A stretch of 8,037 nt of DNA from Candidatus Methanomethylophilaceae archaeon (GTDB taxonomy: Archaea; Thermoplasmatota; Thermoplasmata; Methanomassiliicoccales; Methanomethylophilaceae), in the NCBI GenBank assembly GCA_017475875.1, contig JAFVET010000096.1:1-8037 (forward strand), written 5' to 3'. How positions within the stretch are numbered: position 1 is the first letter of the stretch; each line of letters starts with the position of its first letter. The translations under genes were made by a program, and so were the position numbers. Below, piece after piece: positions 1 through 7,483 of the stretch. The notes under the pieces were generated by a model. The model searched no databases. It was given only the letters and a program-made list of their open reading frames with translations, and was not told the origin of the DNA.

Positions 1-128
1 GGATCGTAGGTTTCATCCTTCTCGTTGTTGCCGCCGTTGTTCTTGCCCGTAAGCAAGACCGCGGCTGCAGCGACGATAACGATTGCCACAACTACGACCG
101 CGATGATCGCTAGTTTTTTCGAATCCAT
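1..128 (-). CDS. N-terminal fragment of a small exported or membrane-anchored protein
   Basis: Only the first 42 codons are in the window; the gene continues past the left edge, so the function is unknown. The ATG at 128-126 is preceded by a clear Shine-Dalgarno sequence (AAGGTGA on the minus strand, 139-133) four bases away. The protein starts MDSKK. A hydrophobic stretch rich in Val, Ile and Ala follows at about residues 6-26. A hydrophilic linker rich in Asn, Gly and Lys begins at residue 28 (GKNNGGNNEKDE). This is the pattern of an N-terminal signal anchor followed by a flexible extracytoplasmic linker. There is no lipobox cysteine in the visible part. Many archaeal substrate-binding or surface proteins start this way, but that identity is inference. 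It lies downstream of the ABC exporter genes on the same strand, separated by a 109-bp gap with its own promoter-like signals, so it is probably transcribed separately. Confidence 0.72.
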   Translation of the reverse strand, partial: MDSKKLAIIAVVVVAIVIVAAAAVLLTGKNNGGNNEKDETYD

Positions 129-157
129 ATTGTCACCTTATCGGGTAAATAGTTGGA

Positions 158-183
158 TAATAGCGCCAATATTATGGCTATTA
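158..183. repeat. 26-bp interrupted inverted repeat, candidate operator
   Basis: The arms TAATAGC (158-164) and GCTATTA (177-183) are perfect reverse complements separated by 12 bases. The middle of the spacer is itself the palindrome AATATT (168-173), centred on the same point (170.5). The dyad is thus 7 + 6 + 7 matched bases with two 3-base mismatched gaps. It sits just downstream of the TATA-like element, over the predicted transcription start of the exported-protein gene. That is where archaeal repressors often bind. The regulator is unknown and I do not recognise the motif as a known box. It could also form an RNA hairpin in a readthrough transcript. Confidence 0.5.
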
Positions 184-190
184 AAAAAAC
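182..190 (-). promoter_or_regulatory. TATA-like promoter element for the exported-protein gene
   Basis: On the minus strand the sequence reads GTTTTTTTAATAG, a T/A-rich box preceded by purines (GAAAG) that could serve as a BRE. Archaeal transcription usually starts about 25 bases after the TATA centre, which would be near 160. That leaves a leader of about 30 bases containing the AAGGTGA ribosome binding site at 139-133. The T7 run at 189-183 could instead, or also, help end transcription of the ABC operon. A second AT-rich stretch (CATAATATT, near 168-176) is an alternative box. Inferred from spacing and composition only. Confidence 0.4.
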
Positions 191-218
191 TTTCATCCGA
201 TGTTCAACGTATGCATTG

Positions 219-232
219 ACAAGAAAAGATAC
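219..232 (-). terminator. Possible T-rich terminator of the ABC operon
   Basis: Immediately after the TGA of the second ABC gene the minus strand reads GTATCTTTTCTTGT, followed about 30 bases later by a T7 run (189-183). Archaeal termination commonly uses short T-rich tracts without a strong hairpin, and no convincing stem-loop is seen here. The remainder of the 129-237 gap holds the promoter and dyad listed separately, and no RNA gene or further ORF was recognised in it. Confidence 0.35.
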
Positions 233-237
233 GTCAA

Positions 238-1989
238 TCAGTCACAGCCCTCGAACTGGCTGTCGTAGAGCTGGCGGTAGAACCCGCCCGCCTCCATCAG
301 CTCCCCGTGGGTCCCGCTCTCGACGACGCGGCCGTCCCTCATCACGACTATCCGGTCGGCGTTGACTATGGTGGAGAGCCTGTGCGCGATGACGAACGAC
401 GTGCGTCCCTCGGATATCCTGTCCAGCGCCGCCTGTATCACGCTCTCGGTGTAGGCGTCGACGGAACTGGTGGCCTCGTCCAGGACCAGCATCGGTGCGT
501 CCCTCAGGGCGGCGCGGGCGATCGACAGAAGTTGGCGCTGCCCCGCCGACAGGGAATCTGGGTCGATCGTCGAACCGATGCCTTCTTCGGAGAGGTCCAC
601 GAACTCCCCCAATCCCATGCTCCCGCACACCTCCGCTATGCGGTCGTCCGATACGTCGCCGTTCCCCAGGAGCAGGTTGTCCCTCAGGGACCCGCGGAAC
701 AGCCAGCTGTCCTGCGGGACCACCGCGAACATCCTGCGGACGTCCGACCTGGCGAGACTCCTCAAATCGCACCCGTCAACCGATATCGTCCCGGAATCCG
801 GATCGTAGAACCTCAGAAGGAGGTTGGCGATCGTCGTCTTGCCGGAACCCGTCGGTCCCACAATGGCGACCTTCTGTCCGGCGGACACCTGCAGGTCGAG
901 TCCGTGGAGCACCTCGTCGCCGGGTCTGTATGAGAAACGGACGGACGAGAACGAGACGTCGCCTTTCACTTCCCAGAGGTCAGTCTCCGGATCCTCCGGA
1001 GGGATCTCCTCGCGGTCCAGGAACTCGAAGACCCTCTCGCTCGAGGCGGCGACCTCCTGTACGGCACCCACCGAGCGGGTTATGTGCTCCATCGGGGTAC
1101 TCACCATCTTCACGTACACTATGAAAGCGACCAGCGTACCTAACGAGGAGGTTCCGTCCAGGATCAGTATGGATCCCACGACGCACACGAGCACGTAGGT
1201 GAGGTTGGACACGAACGACATGGCCTCCGGGAGCAGCCCCTCGGCGAAACGGGCCCTTATGGCGGAACTGAAGAGCCTGCCGTTGACCTCCGCGAACCTC
1301 TCCCTGACCTTCGGTAAGGCGTTGAACGAGTCCACGACGTCCAGCGAACGGTACGTCTCCTCGATGATCCCGTTTATGCTACCGAGGTCCCTCGACTGCG
1401 CCCGGTAGAACCTCTGGGTGGTCCTGGTGATCGCATAGATCACGACCAGGCCTGTCGCGGGACCGATGAACGCCACCGCCGCCAACACCGGCTCCAAAAG
1501 GACCATCGCCACCGCACATGCTATCAAAGTCACAACGGCCTCGACCACGTCGGTGACCGATTCGACGGACCTCATGCGCAGGGTGTCGGTGTCGTTCACC
1601 AGACGGCTCAGGGAATCGCCGGTGTCGGTGGAGTCCATCAGACCCACCGGCATCCGGGAGATCTTCCGGGACATGTCCACGCGGAGCCTGTCCCCCAACC
1701 TCTCCTCAGTGACCCATGTGAGCCTCATCCCGGCCGCCTGGGTGACCATCGCGACCGCGAACACGACCACAAGCGACAAAGCGGTAACCAGAAGCGCGTC
1801 GAGGTCTATCGGTCCGCCCGACTCAAGCGTCACGGAAAGACCGTCGGTGAACTCTCCCAGAAGCGACGGGGCCACAGCCGACAGGACGCTCGTCGCGAGG
1901 CCCAGGGCTATGATGCAGGCGACACGCCAGCGGAAGTGCCCCATATAGGAGACCAACCTGCGCATCGGCGGCAGTATCCCGCCTTTCAC
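238..1989 (-). CDS. ABC exporter half-transporter, canonical subunit (TMD-NBD fusion)
   Basis: A 583-residue type IV ABC exporter half-transporter. It should pair with the product of the gene just upstream and use ATP to export a hydrophobic compound, lipid, peptide or drug; the substrate cannot be read from sequence. An N-terminal membrane domain (about residues 15-310, six predicted helices) precedes the ATPase. The ATPase has Walker A GPTGSGKT (378-385), Q-loop Gln426, signature LSAGQ (480-484), Walker B MLVLDE (500-505) with the catalytic Glu505, and switch His536 (AHR). The catalytic residues are canonical, but the signature departs from LSGGQ, as expected for the partner of a degenerate subunit in TM287/TM288-type heterodimers. 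I chose the GTG at 1989-1987, which overlaps the upstream TGA as GTGA and has AAGGGGG seven bases before it. The open frame runs further upstream to an ATG at 2037, inside the neighbour. The ATG at 1965 is the alternative start. Confidence 0.93.
   Translation of the reverse strand: MKGGILPPMRRLVSYMGHFRWRVACIIALGLATSVLSAVAPSLLGEFTDGLSVTLESGGPIDLDALLVTALSLVVVFAVAMVTQAAGMRLTWVTEERLGDRLRVDMSRKISRMPVGLMDSTDTGDSLSRLVNDTDTLRMRSVESVTDVVEAVVTLIACAVAMVLLEPVLAAVAFIGPATGLVVIYAITRTTQRFYRAQSRDLGSINGIIEETYRSLDVVDSFNALPKVRERFAEVNGRLFSSAIRARFAEGLLPEAMSFVSNLTYVLVCVVGSILILDGTSSLGTLVAFIVYVKMVSTPMEHITRSVGAVQEVAASSERVFEFLDREEIPPEDPETDLWEVKGDVSFSSVRFSYRPGDEVLHGLDLQVSAGQKVAIVGPTGSGKTTIANLLLRFYDPDSGTISVDGCDLRSLARSDVRRMFAVVPQDSWLFRGSLRDNLLLGNGDVSDDRIAEVCGSMGLGEFVDLSEEGIGSTIDPDSLSAGQRQLLSIARAALRDAPMLVLDEATSSVDAYTESVIQAALDRISEGRTSFVIAHRLSTIVNADRIVVMRDGRVVESGTHGELMEAGGFYRQLYDSQFEGCD
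1986..1989 (-). other. GTGA stop/start overlap coupling the two ABC genes
   Basis: The last codons of the first ABC gene read CAG TGA, and the GTG formed from G1989-T1988-G1987 is in frame with the second. The purine run AAGGGGG (2003-1997) lies seven bases upstream, inside the first gene. This arrangement suggests translational coupling and equal production of the two subunits. The downstream ATG at 1965 has only a weaker GGCGGG twelve bases away. Confidence 0.6.
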
Positions 1990-3719
1990 TGGGATGCCCC
2001 CTTCTGCAACGAAAGCATCTGACGGTAGCGGTCGCATCCCTCCGACAGCTCCGCGTGGGTTCCGTATCCGACCGCCTCCCCCTCGTCGAGGACGAGTATG
2101 CGGTCCGAGTCCATCACCGACCCGATGCGCTGCGACACCATAACCTTGGTACGGCCCTCCAACTCGGACGCCATGGCCTCCCTCAGTCCCTTGTCCGTGG
2201 CGTAGTCAAGGGCCGAGAACGGATCGTCGAGCACTATGATGCCCGCATCCTTGCAGACCGCCCTGGCGATGGCCAACCTCTGCCTCTGGCCACCGGACAG
2301 GTTCCTGCCCTCCTCCAGGACGTCGGAATCGAGGCCCTGCGGCAGACCCTCCACGAAATCCGCCATGGAAACGCGCAGGGCCCATCTGACGTCGTCGTCG
2401 GAACGGGCCTCTGCGGTCGAACCGTAGCTCACGTTCTCCCTCACCGTACCCGAGAGCATGGTGCTCCTCTGCGGGACGTACCCTATGCGTTCGTTCAGAG
2501 CCGAACGGCGGTACTCCCTTATGTCCACGCCGTCAACCCTGATTTCCCCTTCCGTAGGGAGGTATCTCCGCAGGAGGAGGGCGACCAGCGTCGACTTGCC
2601 GCTGCCGGTCGGACCGGTCACCGCCAGGGACGACCCGCGGGGGACCTTGAAGGAGACGTCGCGGAGGACGTACCTGTCGGTGCCCGGGTATTTGAACGAC
2701 ACGTGGTCGAACTCCACCGTCCCGGGATCTGTCCCATCTCCATCGAAGGAACCGTCGGGTATGGACGGCTCGTGGTCGAGGACCTCACCTATCCGCCTCA
2801 TGGACTCCATGGCGCGGTTGGAGAACTGGATCATGAAGGCCAGCCTCACGAACGACCCGAGCATCAGCGTCGCGTACGACGAGAACACGATCATCTGCGA
2901 GAACAGCGTGACCTGGTCTTCCGGAGCCGAGGACGACAGCAGGACCGCCCCCACCCAGTATATCGCCACGAGCAGCAGGTTGCTGATCCCGAACGACACG
3001 GCCGGGAGGAGCGAGCTCCACTTCCACATGACGATGCAGTTCTCCATCATGTCGTCGCTCGCCTTCTCGAACGCCTCCTGCTGGAAGCGCTCCGCGTTGT
3101 ATGCCCGGATGGTCCTGAGCCCGGTGAAGTGCTCGAGGGCACGGCGGTTGATGGCGTCGGTGAGCCTCGGCACCCTCCTGTAGTACGGGCGGCTCATCGT
3201 TATTATCACGGCCATCGACACCGCCATGGCGACCGCCCCGCCGGCCGTGACCGCAGTCCACTCCCACTGCGCCCCCGAGATCTTCACGAGCGCCCACACC
3301 GTGAGTATCGGAGTGCGCATTATCGTCTGCAGGGCCATCGCGAAGAAGCGCTGTATCTGGGACACGTCGTTGGTCCCGCGGATGATCAGAGAATCTATAG
3401 TGAAATGGCCGAGATCCTCCGGAGTGAACGAACCCACCTTGTCGAACTGCAGCTGTCTCAACGTGCGGCAGAGGGACACCGACGCCATGGCGGCCATGAA
3501 ACCCGCTGAAAGCGATGCGCATATGCTCAGGAACGCGCATATCAGCATGTCCACGCCCACGTCGTACACCTCGGACGGCGGGAGTCCCGACACGACCGCC
3601 TCGGTCACCGCGGTCATGTACTCCGGGATCCTCAGGTCCAACCACGCCTGCGCTGCGATGAGAACGCCGCACGCGAGGATGCAGGCCCAGTCCCGGGGTT
3701 TGAGGTATTTCAATATCAT
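1986..3719 (-). CDS. ABC exporter half-transporter, degenerate-site subunit (TMD-NBD fusion)
   Basis: A 577-residue half-transporter, the first gene of the operon and partner of the next one. Six predicted membrane helices lie at about residues 11-32, 54-79, 127-148, 153-175, 236-262 and 271-297. The family motif GLRTIRAYNAE (200-210) lies between helices 4 and 5. The ATPase domain has Walker A GPTGSGKS (369-376), Q-loop Gln417 and a perfect signature LSGGQ (474-478). Two catalytic positions are replaced: the Walker B motif is IIVLDD, so Asp499 stands where the catalytic Glu should be, and the switch His is Gln530 (VSQR). The same Glu-to-Asp and His-to-Gln changes mark the degenerate subunit of heterodimeric exporters such as TM287/TM288. 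Its own LSGGQ would complete the working ATP site of the partner. The ATG at 3719 has no Shine-Dalgarno sequence, and a TATA-like box about 30 bases upstream suggests a leaderless or very short-leader mRNA. The drug or lipid substrate is unknown. Confidence 0.93.
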   Translation of the reverse strand: MILKYLKPRDWACILACGVLIAAQAWLDLRIPEYMTAVTEAVVSGLPPSEVYDVGVDMLICAFLSICASLSAGFMAAMASVSLCRTLRQLQFDKVGSFTPEDLGHFTIDSLIIRGTNDVSQIQRFFAMALQTIMRTPILTVWALVKISGAQWEWTAVTAGGAVAMAVSMAVIITMSRPYYRRVPRLTDAINRRALEHFTGLRTIRAYNAERFQQEAFEKASDDMMENCIVMWKWSSLLPAVSFGISNLLLVAIYWVGAVLLSSSAPEDQVTLFSQMIVFSSYATLMLGSFVRLAFMIQFSNRAMESMRRIGEVLDHEPSIPDGSFDGDGTDPGTVEFDHVSFKYPGTDRYVLRDVSFKVPRGSSLAVTGPTGSGKSTLVALLLRRYLPTEGEIRVDGVDIREYRRSALNERIGYVPQRSTMLSGTVRENVSYGSTAEARSDDDVRWALRVSMADFVEGLPQGLDSDVLEEGRNLSGGQRQRLAIARAVCKDAGIIVLDDPFSALDYATDKGLREAMASELEGRTKVMVSQRIGSVMDSDRILVLDEGEAVGYGTHAELSEGCDRYRQMLSLQKGASQ

Positions 3720-3724
3720 ATGGC

Positions 3725-3737
3725 AGACGTTACGTCT
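3725..3737. repeat. 13-bp perfect palindrome upstream of the ABC operon, candidate operator
   Basis: The plus strand reads AGACGT-T-ACGTCT, two perfect 6-base arms around one base. It ends six bases before the ATG of the first ABC gene and covers the transcription start predicted from the TATA-like box at 3750-3758. A repressor bound here would block initiation. No regulator gene is present in the window. The palindrome is too short and lacks a following T-run to be a convincing terminator for the helicase gene. Confidence 0.45.
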
Positions 3738-3749
3738 AAAGAATGATGG

Positions 3750-3758
3750 ATAAATAAA
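3750..3758 (-). promoter_or_regulatory. TATA-like promoter of the ABC exporter operon
   Basis: The minus strand reads TTTATTTAT, close to the archaeal TATA consensus, with 30 bases between it and the ATG at 3719. Initiation about 25 bases after the box centre would fall near 3728, giving a leader of roughly ten bases or less. This agrees with the missing ribosome binding site. The box lies within the 42-bp gap directly after the helicase stop codon, so the ABC genes can be transcribed independently of the helicase although all three genes share a strand. Confidence 0.5.
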
Positions 3759-3761
3759 CCA

Positions 3762-6700
3762 TCACATCGGTCGCGGCGAACCCTCTATCTCCGAGACTAT
3801 GTGGGAAATCTCCCCCTCCCTGTCCCTCCAGAGGTTGGGGGTCCAGAGGCGGTAGATCCTCCATCCGCGCGATTCGAGGTAGCGCTGCCTGTGGTAGTCC
3901 CTCTCGCGTGCCGATGAGGAACCGGAATACAGGTGCCCGTCGCATTCGATGCCGAGGACGTACCTGTCCCCCTTCCTGACCGCGAGGTCCATCCGGTAAC
4001 CGCCGATCCCGACGTCCGAGTCCACTTCGTAACCCCTCGACACCAGCTCGTCGCGGACCTTCGCGGCCACCGGGTCGCCGTCCGCACCCGTCGAGGCGGG
4101 ACCCTTCCCGAACGACGAGAGGATCTCCTCCGCGCGCTCCCTGTCCCCGTCGCTGACCGCGTCGGCGTATTGGAGGTAGCTCCTGAGGATGCGGGGACCC
4201 TCGTTCTTGGAATCGTCGACCTGGAGCTCCTCCGGTTCGAAGGACCTGACCACGATCACCTTCTGCTTCGCCCTCGAGATGGCCACGTTCAGACGGTTCT
4301 CCCCGCCCTGGTTGTTGAGCCACCCGAACCTCTGCATGAGCTTCCCCTCGGAGTTGCGGGCGTAGCCGACCGAGAACATAATGACGTCCCTCTCGTCGCC
4401 TTGGACGCTCTCAATGTTCTTGATGAACAGTCCGACGTCCTCCCCGTTGTCGTGGCGCCCGTACTCCTCCGCTATCGCCGCGCCGAACCCGGGGTCCCTG
4501 GCGCATTCCTCGTCGAGGACGTCGTTTATGAGGTCGCGCTGCGCGGAGTTGAACGTTATGATCCCGACGGTCTCGCGCTCCTTCCTTGTGGCGAGGAACT
4601 CCCGGATGAGCCCGACGATCTTCTCGGCTTCTACACGATTCGACTTGTTCTCCCACCTTCCATCCACCCTGTACACCTTGATCGGCGGTTCCTCCGGTGT
4701 CGATACGTTGGGGGACACGTAGAGCCTGCCCCCGTAGAACGCACGGTTGGAGAACGCTATCAGCTCCTCGTACCTGGAGCGGTAGTGGAAGTTGAGCAAC
4801 ACCGACGGGAAGCGAGAGCGCGCCAGGTCGAGGAGGCTGTCCTCCTCCGTCCCCTCGATGGGGTCCTCGTCGTCATCGTCCTGGACCGCGACCCTTCCCG
4901 TCCCGAGGCTGGAGGGGCGGAGCTGCCGGTGGTCGCCAGCGACAACGACCTTCTTGGCGCGGTATATCGAGGGTATCCCCTTCTCCACGTACATCTGGGA
5001 GGCCTCGTCGAATATCAGTAGGTCGAAGATTCCCATGTCCATGGGTATGATTTCAGACACCACCTCCGGGGTCAAGAGCCATACCTTCACGCCCTTGAAC
5101 AGCTCGTACCCGTAGCGGTTGATGAACTTGCCCAGATGCCACTTCCTCTTGGACTCTATTATCCTCATTATGTCAGAGCGGCGCTTCGAACCGCTGATGT
5201 ATCCGAGACCCTCCCTCAGGACCTTCCCCATCATGGAACGGGTGTATCCGCGCTTCCCCTCCATGCGGTGGTCCATGTCCGAGATTATCCCGTCGAAGTC
5301 GTGCATCTCCTGGAGGACGTCGCGGTGGTCCGCGTCGAAGCGCAGGAGGTGGTCGTCCAATATCCAGTCGTAGACGCTGTCATTGCTCTCGGGGAGCGAC
5401 ATGCCGGTCTTCTCCGAAAGCGACATCACGTCCTCCCCGTAGGACCTCTCGTCCCTGCCCATCCTGCGGTACGCGGAGGCCCTGGCCGTGAAGGTCTCGT
5501 AGTCGTCCAGGCCGTCGAACACCGCCCTGGGGTCGTCGAGGATCAGGCGCATCGTGTGCTCGTTGTAGTTGACGAAGTAGTTGTCGAGCATGAGGGTGGC
5601 CTCGCGGGAGACCTTGCCTTTGGAGAAGAGCCTGCTGACGAAACCCATGGAGCGGACGTCGATCATCTGCTGCTCCAGGTCGAGGAGGTCGGCCTTCATC
5701 TGCCCGATTTCGTAATCGGACATGTCCGAACGCATCTGCGTCATCCACGGGTAGCTCTGAGATATGTCGCGGTACTCCTTCAGGTTCCTCGCCGACGAAC
5801 CGCTTCCGAACCTGCGGTGCAGCTCCGATATCCCCGGATAGTCCAGTTGGAGCAGCCTCCCGTCCACCTCCTCCTTGAGCATGCGGTAGCGCTCAACCTC
5901 CCGCATGTCCCCCATGTCCGCGCGGTCGCGCGTATAGAGCTTGTAAGGCTCTATCCCGAAGGGACCGGGGCTGTACATCACGTCGGCTATCCTCTCTAGA
6001 CGCTCCACGTCCTCGTCGATCCCGTCGGAGAACGTGTCCTCGCCGACCTCGTCGGACGGGGCGTCCGTCGACATCATGGTGGAGAGCTGTCTGTAGAACA
6101 GGTCCTTGTTCGAGACGTCGTCTATCAAAAGACAATAACGGGAGAGGTCCCCCAGTCTGGAATAGACCACATCAAGGGCGGTCTTCTTCTCTGAGACCAT
6201 GAGCACGGTCTGTCCCCCGAGGACCGCGTTGGCTATCAGTCCGGTGATCACCTGCGACTTCCCGGTCCCGGGCGGACCCTGAACCACGAGTTCGTTGCCG
6301 TTGCGTATCGACGAGAGGACCTCCTCCTGTGCGCTGTTGAGCCTGTTGACGTATGCGAGGTCCCTCTCCGACACCTTCACTCCCGACACCGGGGGCTGCC
6401 TACCGTCCCCCAGGATCAGGTCGGACAGGATACCGTTGATCTCGCCCTTGGCGAGCATCAGGTCGAAGTCGCGCTGTACGGAACTGGAATAGATCGAATA
6501 TCTTCCCAGGACCGCGGAGCACACGAGCTCCATCTCACCGGGCTGATAGTCCGGGAACGTCTCGGGACGGTAGCTCTCGAAAGGCACCAACCCGTCGGCG
6601 AACGTCAGAGGGATGCCGTTGTCACCGTAGAAACGGACCAGCTCGTCCCTGAAACCTTGGAAATCTGTGGATTCCAACAGGTTGTGCGGGAGCGGCCTGT

Positions 6701-7430
6701 CCTCTCCCGTGGACTTGATGCGTGCCAGGATCAGCGTGTTGTTGAACATGGCGTCACGGGATGGATCGGAAGCGAGCGTCATGGTGCCCGCCTCGCGCTC
6801 CAAAGTGACCGGGAAGAGGGCGAGCGGCGCGCGGACCTCGAAACCCTCCCCGCCCATCCTGCCTTGGACGAACGGATAAGCGACGTAGAGGTCGTACCTC
6901 CCGCGGTCCCTGATGTCGCGGCTCACCTCGCGGAAGAGGTCGTTGAGCTGCCTGTACGTCCTCACGGAGTCGGGTCCGTCAGCCGAGTCGCAGAGCAGCA
7001 GCGACCTCCGCCGACCGAACAGGAGACCTATGACGTCCCCTTCGGGATAGCCTCCGAGGTCGAACGCGTTCCTGCGGGAAGCCCTCGGCTGGAACAGCAA
7101 CCGGTTGGAACGGCTGACGTTGATGAGCTTCTTCTCCAGTTCGCGGAGCGCTTCGGCGGCCCGGGGATCGATCTCGGAGCCTTTCACCGCCTCCAATGCG
7201 TATCTGCGGGTAATGTCGAGGAACGCTTCCCCGTACTGCTCCACGAACCTCTGCCCGATGCCAGCGATGGCCGCCAGGTCCTCGGCCTTGTGGGGCACGC
7301 GCTGGGCCATCTCCACAAGGGCCTCGTCGGAACAGATCTGCGGGAGCCTGCCGTTGGCCATCGGGTTCCCGGCCCTGAGACTGTCCCTCAGGGACGTCAG
7401 TTCGGCTAACAGCTGCTCCTCCTCGGCCAT
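3762..7430 (-). CDS. HRDC - SF1 (DUF4011/COG1112-like) helicase - PD-(D/E)XK nuclease fusion
   Basis: A 1222-residue protein, probably an ATP-driven translocase that delivers DNA or RNA to its own nuclease; an antiviral role is inference. Residues 4-80 match an HRDC domain (SDEALVEMAQRVP, then AAIAGIGQRFVEQYG), a nucleic-acid-binding module of RecQ and RNase D. Residues 95-113 (LRELEKKLINVSRSNRLLF) resemble the start of DUF4011. The Upf1-like SF1 motifs are: I GPPGTGKS (385-392), Ia LMVSEKKTALD (410-420), II FDEAS (807-811), III AGDHRQLRPS (831-840), IV FHYRSR (881-886), V SVQGDERD (1008-1015), VI NRLNVAISRAK (1045-1055). About 380 residues of mostly helical, charged sequence separate Ia from II. 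The nuclease (about 1120-1217) has Asp1148 in YRMDLAV and IECDGH (1161-1166), like DUF559/Vsr/MTES_1575 proteins. The ATG at 7430 is preceded by GGGAGG four bases away and begins exactly at the HRDC domain. The frame stays open to an ATG at 7988, but that part is antisense to the thioesterase gene and was rejected. The domain order is intact, with no frameshift seen. Confidence 0.93.
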   Translation of the reverse strand: MAEEEQLLAELTSLRDSLRAGNPMANGRLPQICSDEALVEMAQRVPHKAEDLAAIAGIGQRFVEQYGEAFLDITRRYALEAVKGSEIDPRAAEALRELEKKLINVSRSNRLLFQPRASRRNAFDLGGYPEGDVIGLLFGRRRSLLLCDSADGPDSVRTYRQLNDLFREVSRDIRDRGRYDLYVAYPFVQGRMGGEGFEVRAPLALFPVTLEREAGTMTLASDPSRDAMFNNTLILARIKSTGEDRPLPHNLLESTDFQGFRDELVRFYGDNGIPLTFADGLVPFESYRPETFPDYQPGEMELVCSAVLGRYSIYSSSVQRDFDLMLAKGEINGILSDLILGDGRQPPVSGVKVSERDLAYVNRLNSAQEEVLSSIRNGNELVVQGPPGTGKSQVITGLIANAVLGGQTVLMVSEKKTALDVVYSRLGDLSRYCLLIDDVSNKDLFYRQLSTMMSTDAPSDEVGEDTFSDGIDEDVERLERIADVMYSPGPFGIEPYKLYTRDRADMGDMREVERYRMLKEEVDGRLLQLDYPGISELHRRFGSGSSARNLKEYRDISQSYPWMTQMRSDMSDYEIGQMKADLLDLEQQMIDVRSMGFVSRLFSKGKVSREATLMLDNYFVNYNEHTMRLILDDPRAVFDGLDDYETFTARASAYRRMGRDERSYGEDVMSLSEKTGMSLPESNDSVYDWILDDHLLRFDADHRDVLQEMHDFDGIISDMDHRMEGKRGYTRSMMGKVLREGLGYISGSKRRSDIMRIIESKRKWHLGKFINRYGYELFKGVKVWLLTPEVVSEIIPMDMGIFDLLIFDEASQMYVEKGIPSIYRAKKVVVAGDHRQLRPSSLGTGRVAVQDDDDEDPIEGTEEDSLLDLARSRFPSVLLNFHYRSRYEELIAFSNRAFYGGRLYVSPNVSTPEEPPIKVYRVDGRWENKSNRVEAEKIVGLIREFLATRKERETVGIITFNSAQRDLINDVLDEECARDPGFGAAIAEEYGRHDNGEDVGLFIKNIESVQGDERDVIMFSVGYARNSEGKLMQRFGWLNNQGGENRLNVAISRAKQKVIVVRSFEPEELQVDDSKNEGPRILRSYLQYADAVSDGDRERAEEILSSFGKGPASTGADGDPVAAKVRDELVSRGYEVDSDVGIGGYRMDLAVRKGDRYVLGIECDGHLYSGSSSARERDYHRQRYLESRGWRIYRLWTPNLWRDREGEISHIVSEIEGSPRPM

Positions 7431-7483
7431 GATGCCTCCCGTATGCGTCCCTCGTTCATAATGGTCTACTCTCGACCGTCGCA

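Noticed and set aside
201..236. Inverted ACGTAT/ATACGT pair after the ABC operon considered as a terminator hairpin.
   Set aside because: Short AT-containing arms with a long loop and no T-run directly after them; the T-rich tract itself is the better candidate.
1989..2037. The second ABC gene could start at the ATG at 2037, giving 599 residues.
   Set aside because: That start is buried 50 bases inside the upstream gene; the GTG overlapping the upstream stop has a better placed purine run and suits the family's N-terminus.
2055..3509. A 484-codon plus-strand open frame opposite the first ABC gene.
   Set aside because: Arg/His/Pro-rich, low-complexity translation typical of the antisense of GC-rich codons; the opposite strand encodes a well-conserved ABC protein.
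3933..7409. Several long plus-strand frames (3933-5021, 5136-5999, 6657-7409) opposite the helicase gene.
   Set aside because: All lie antisense to the intact helicase-nuclease and show no recognisable domain or ribosome binding site; they follow from third-position GC bias.
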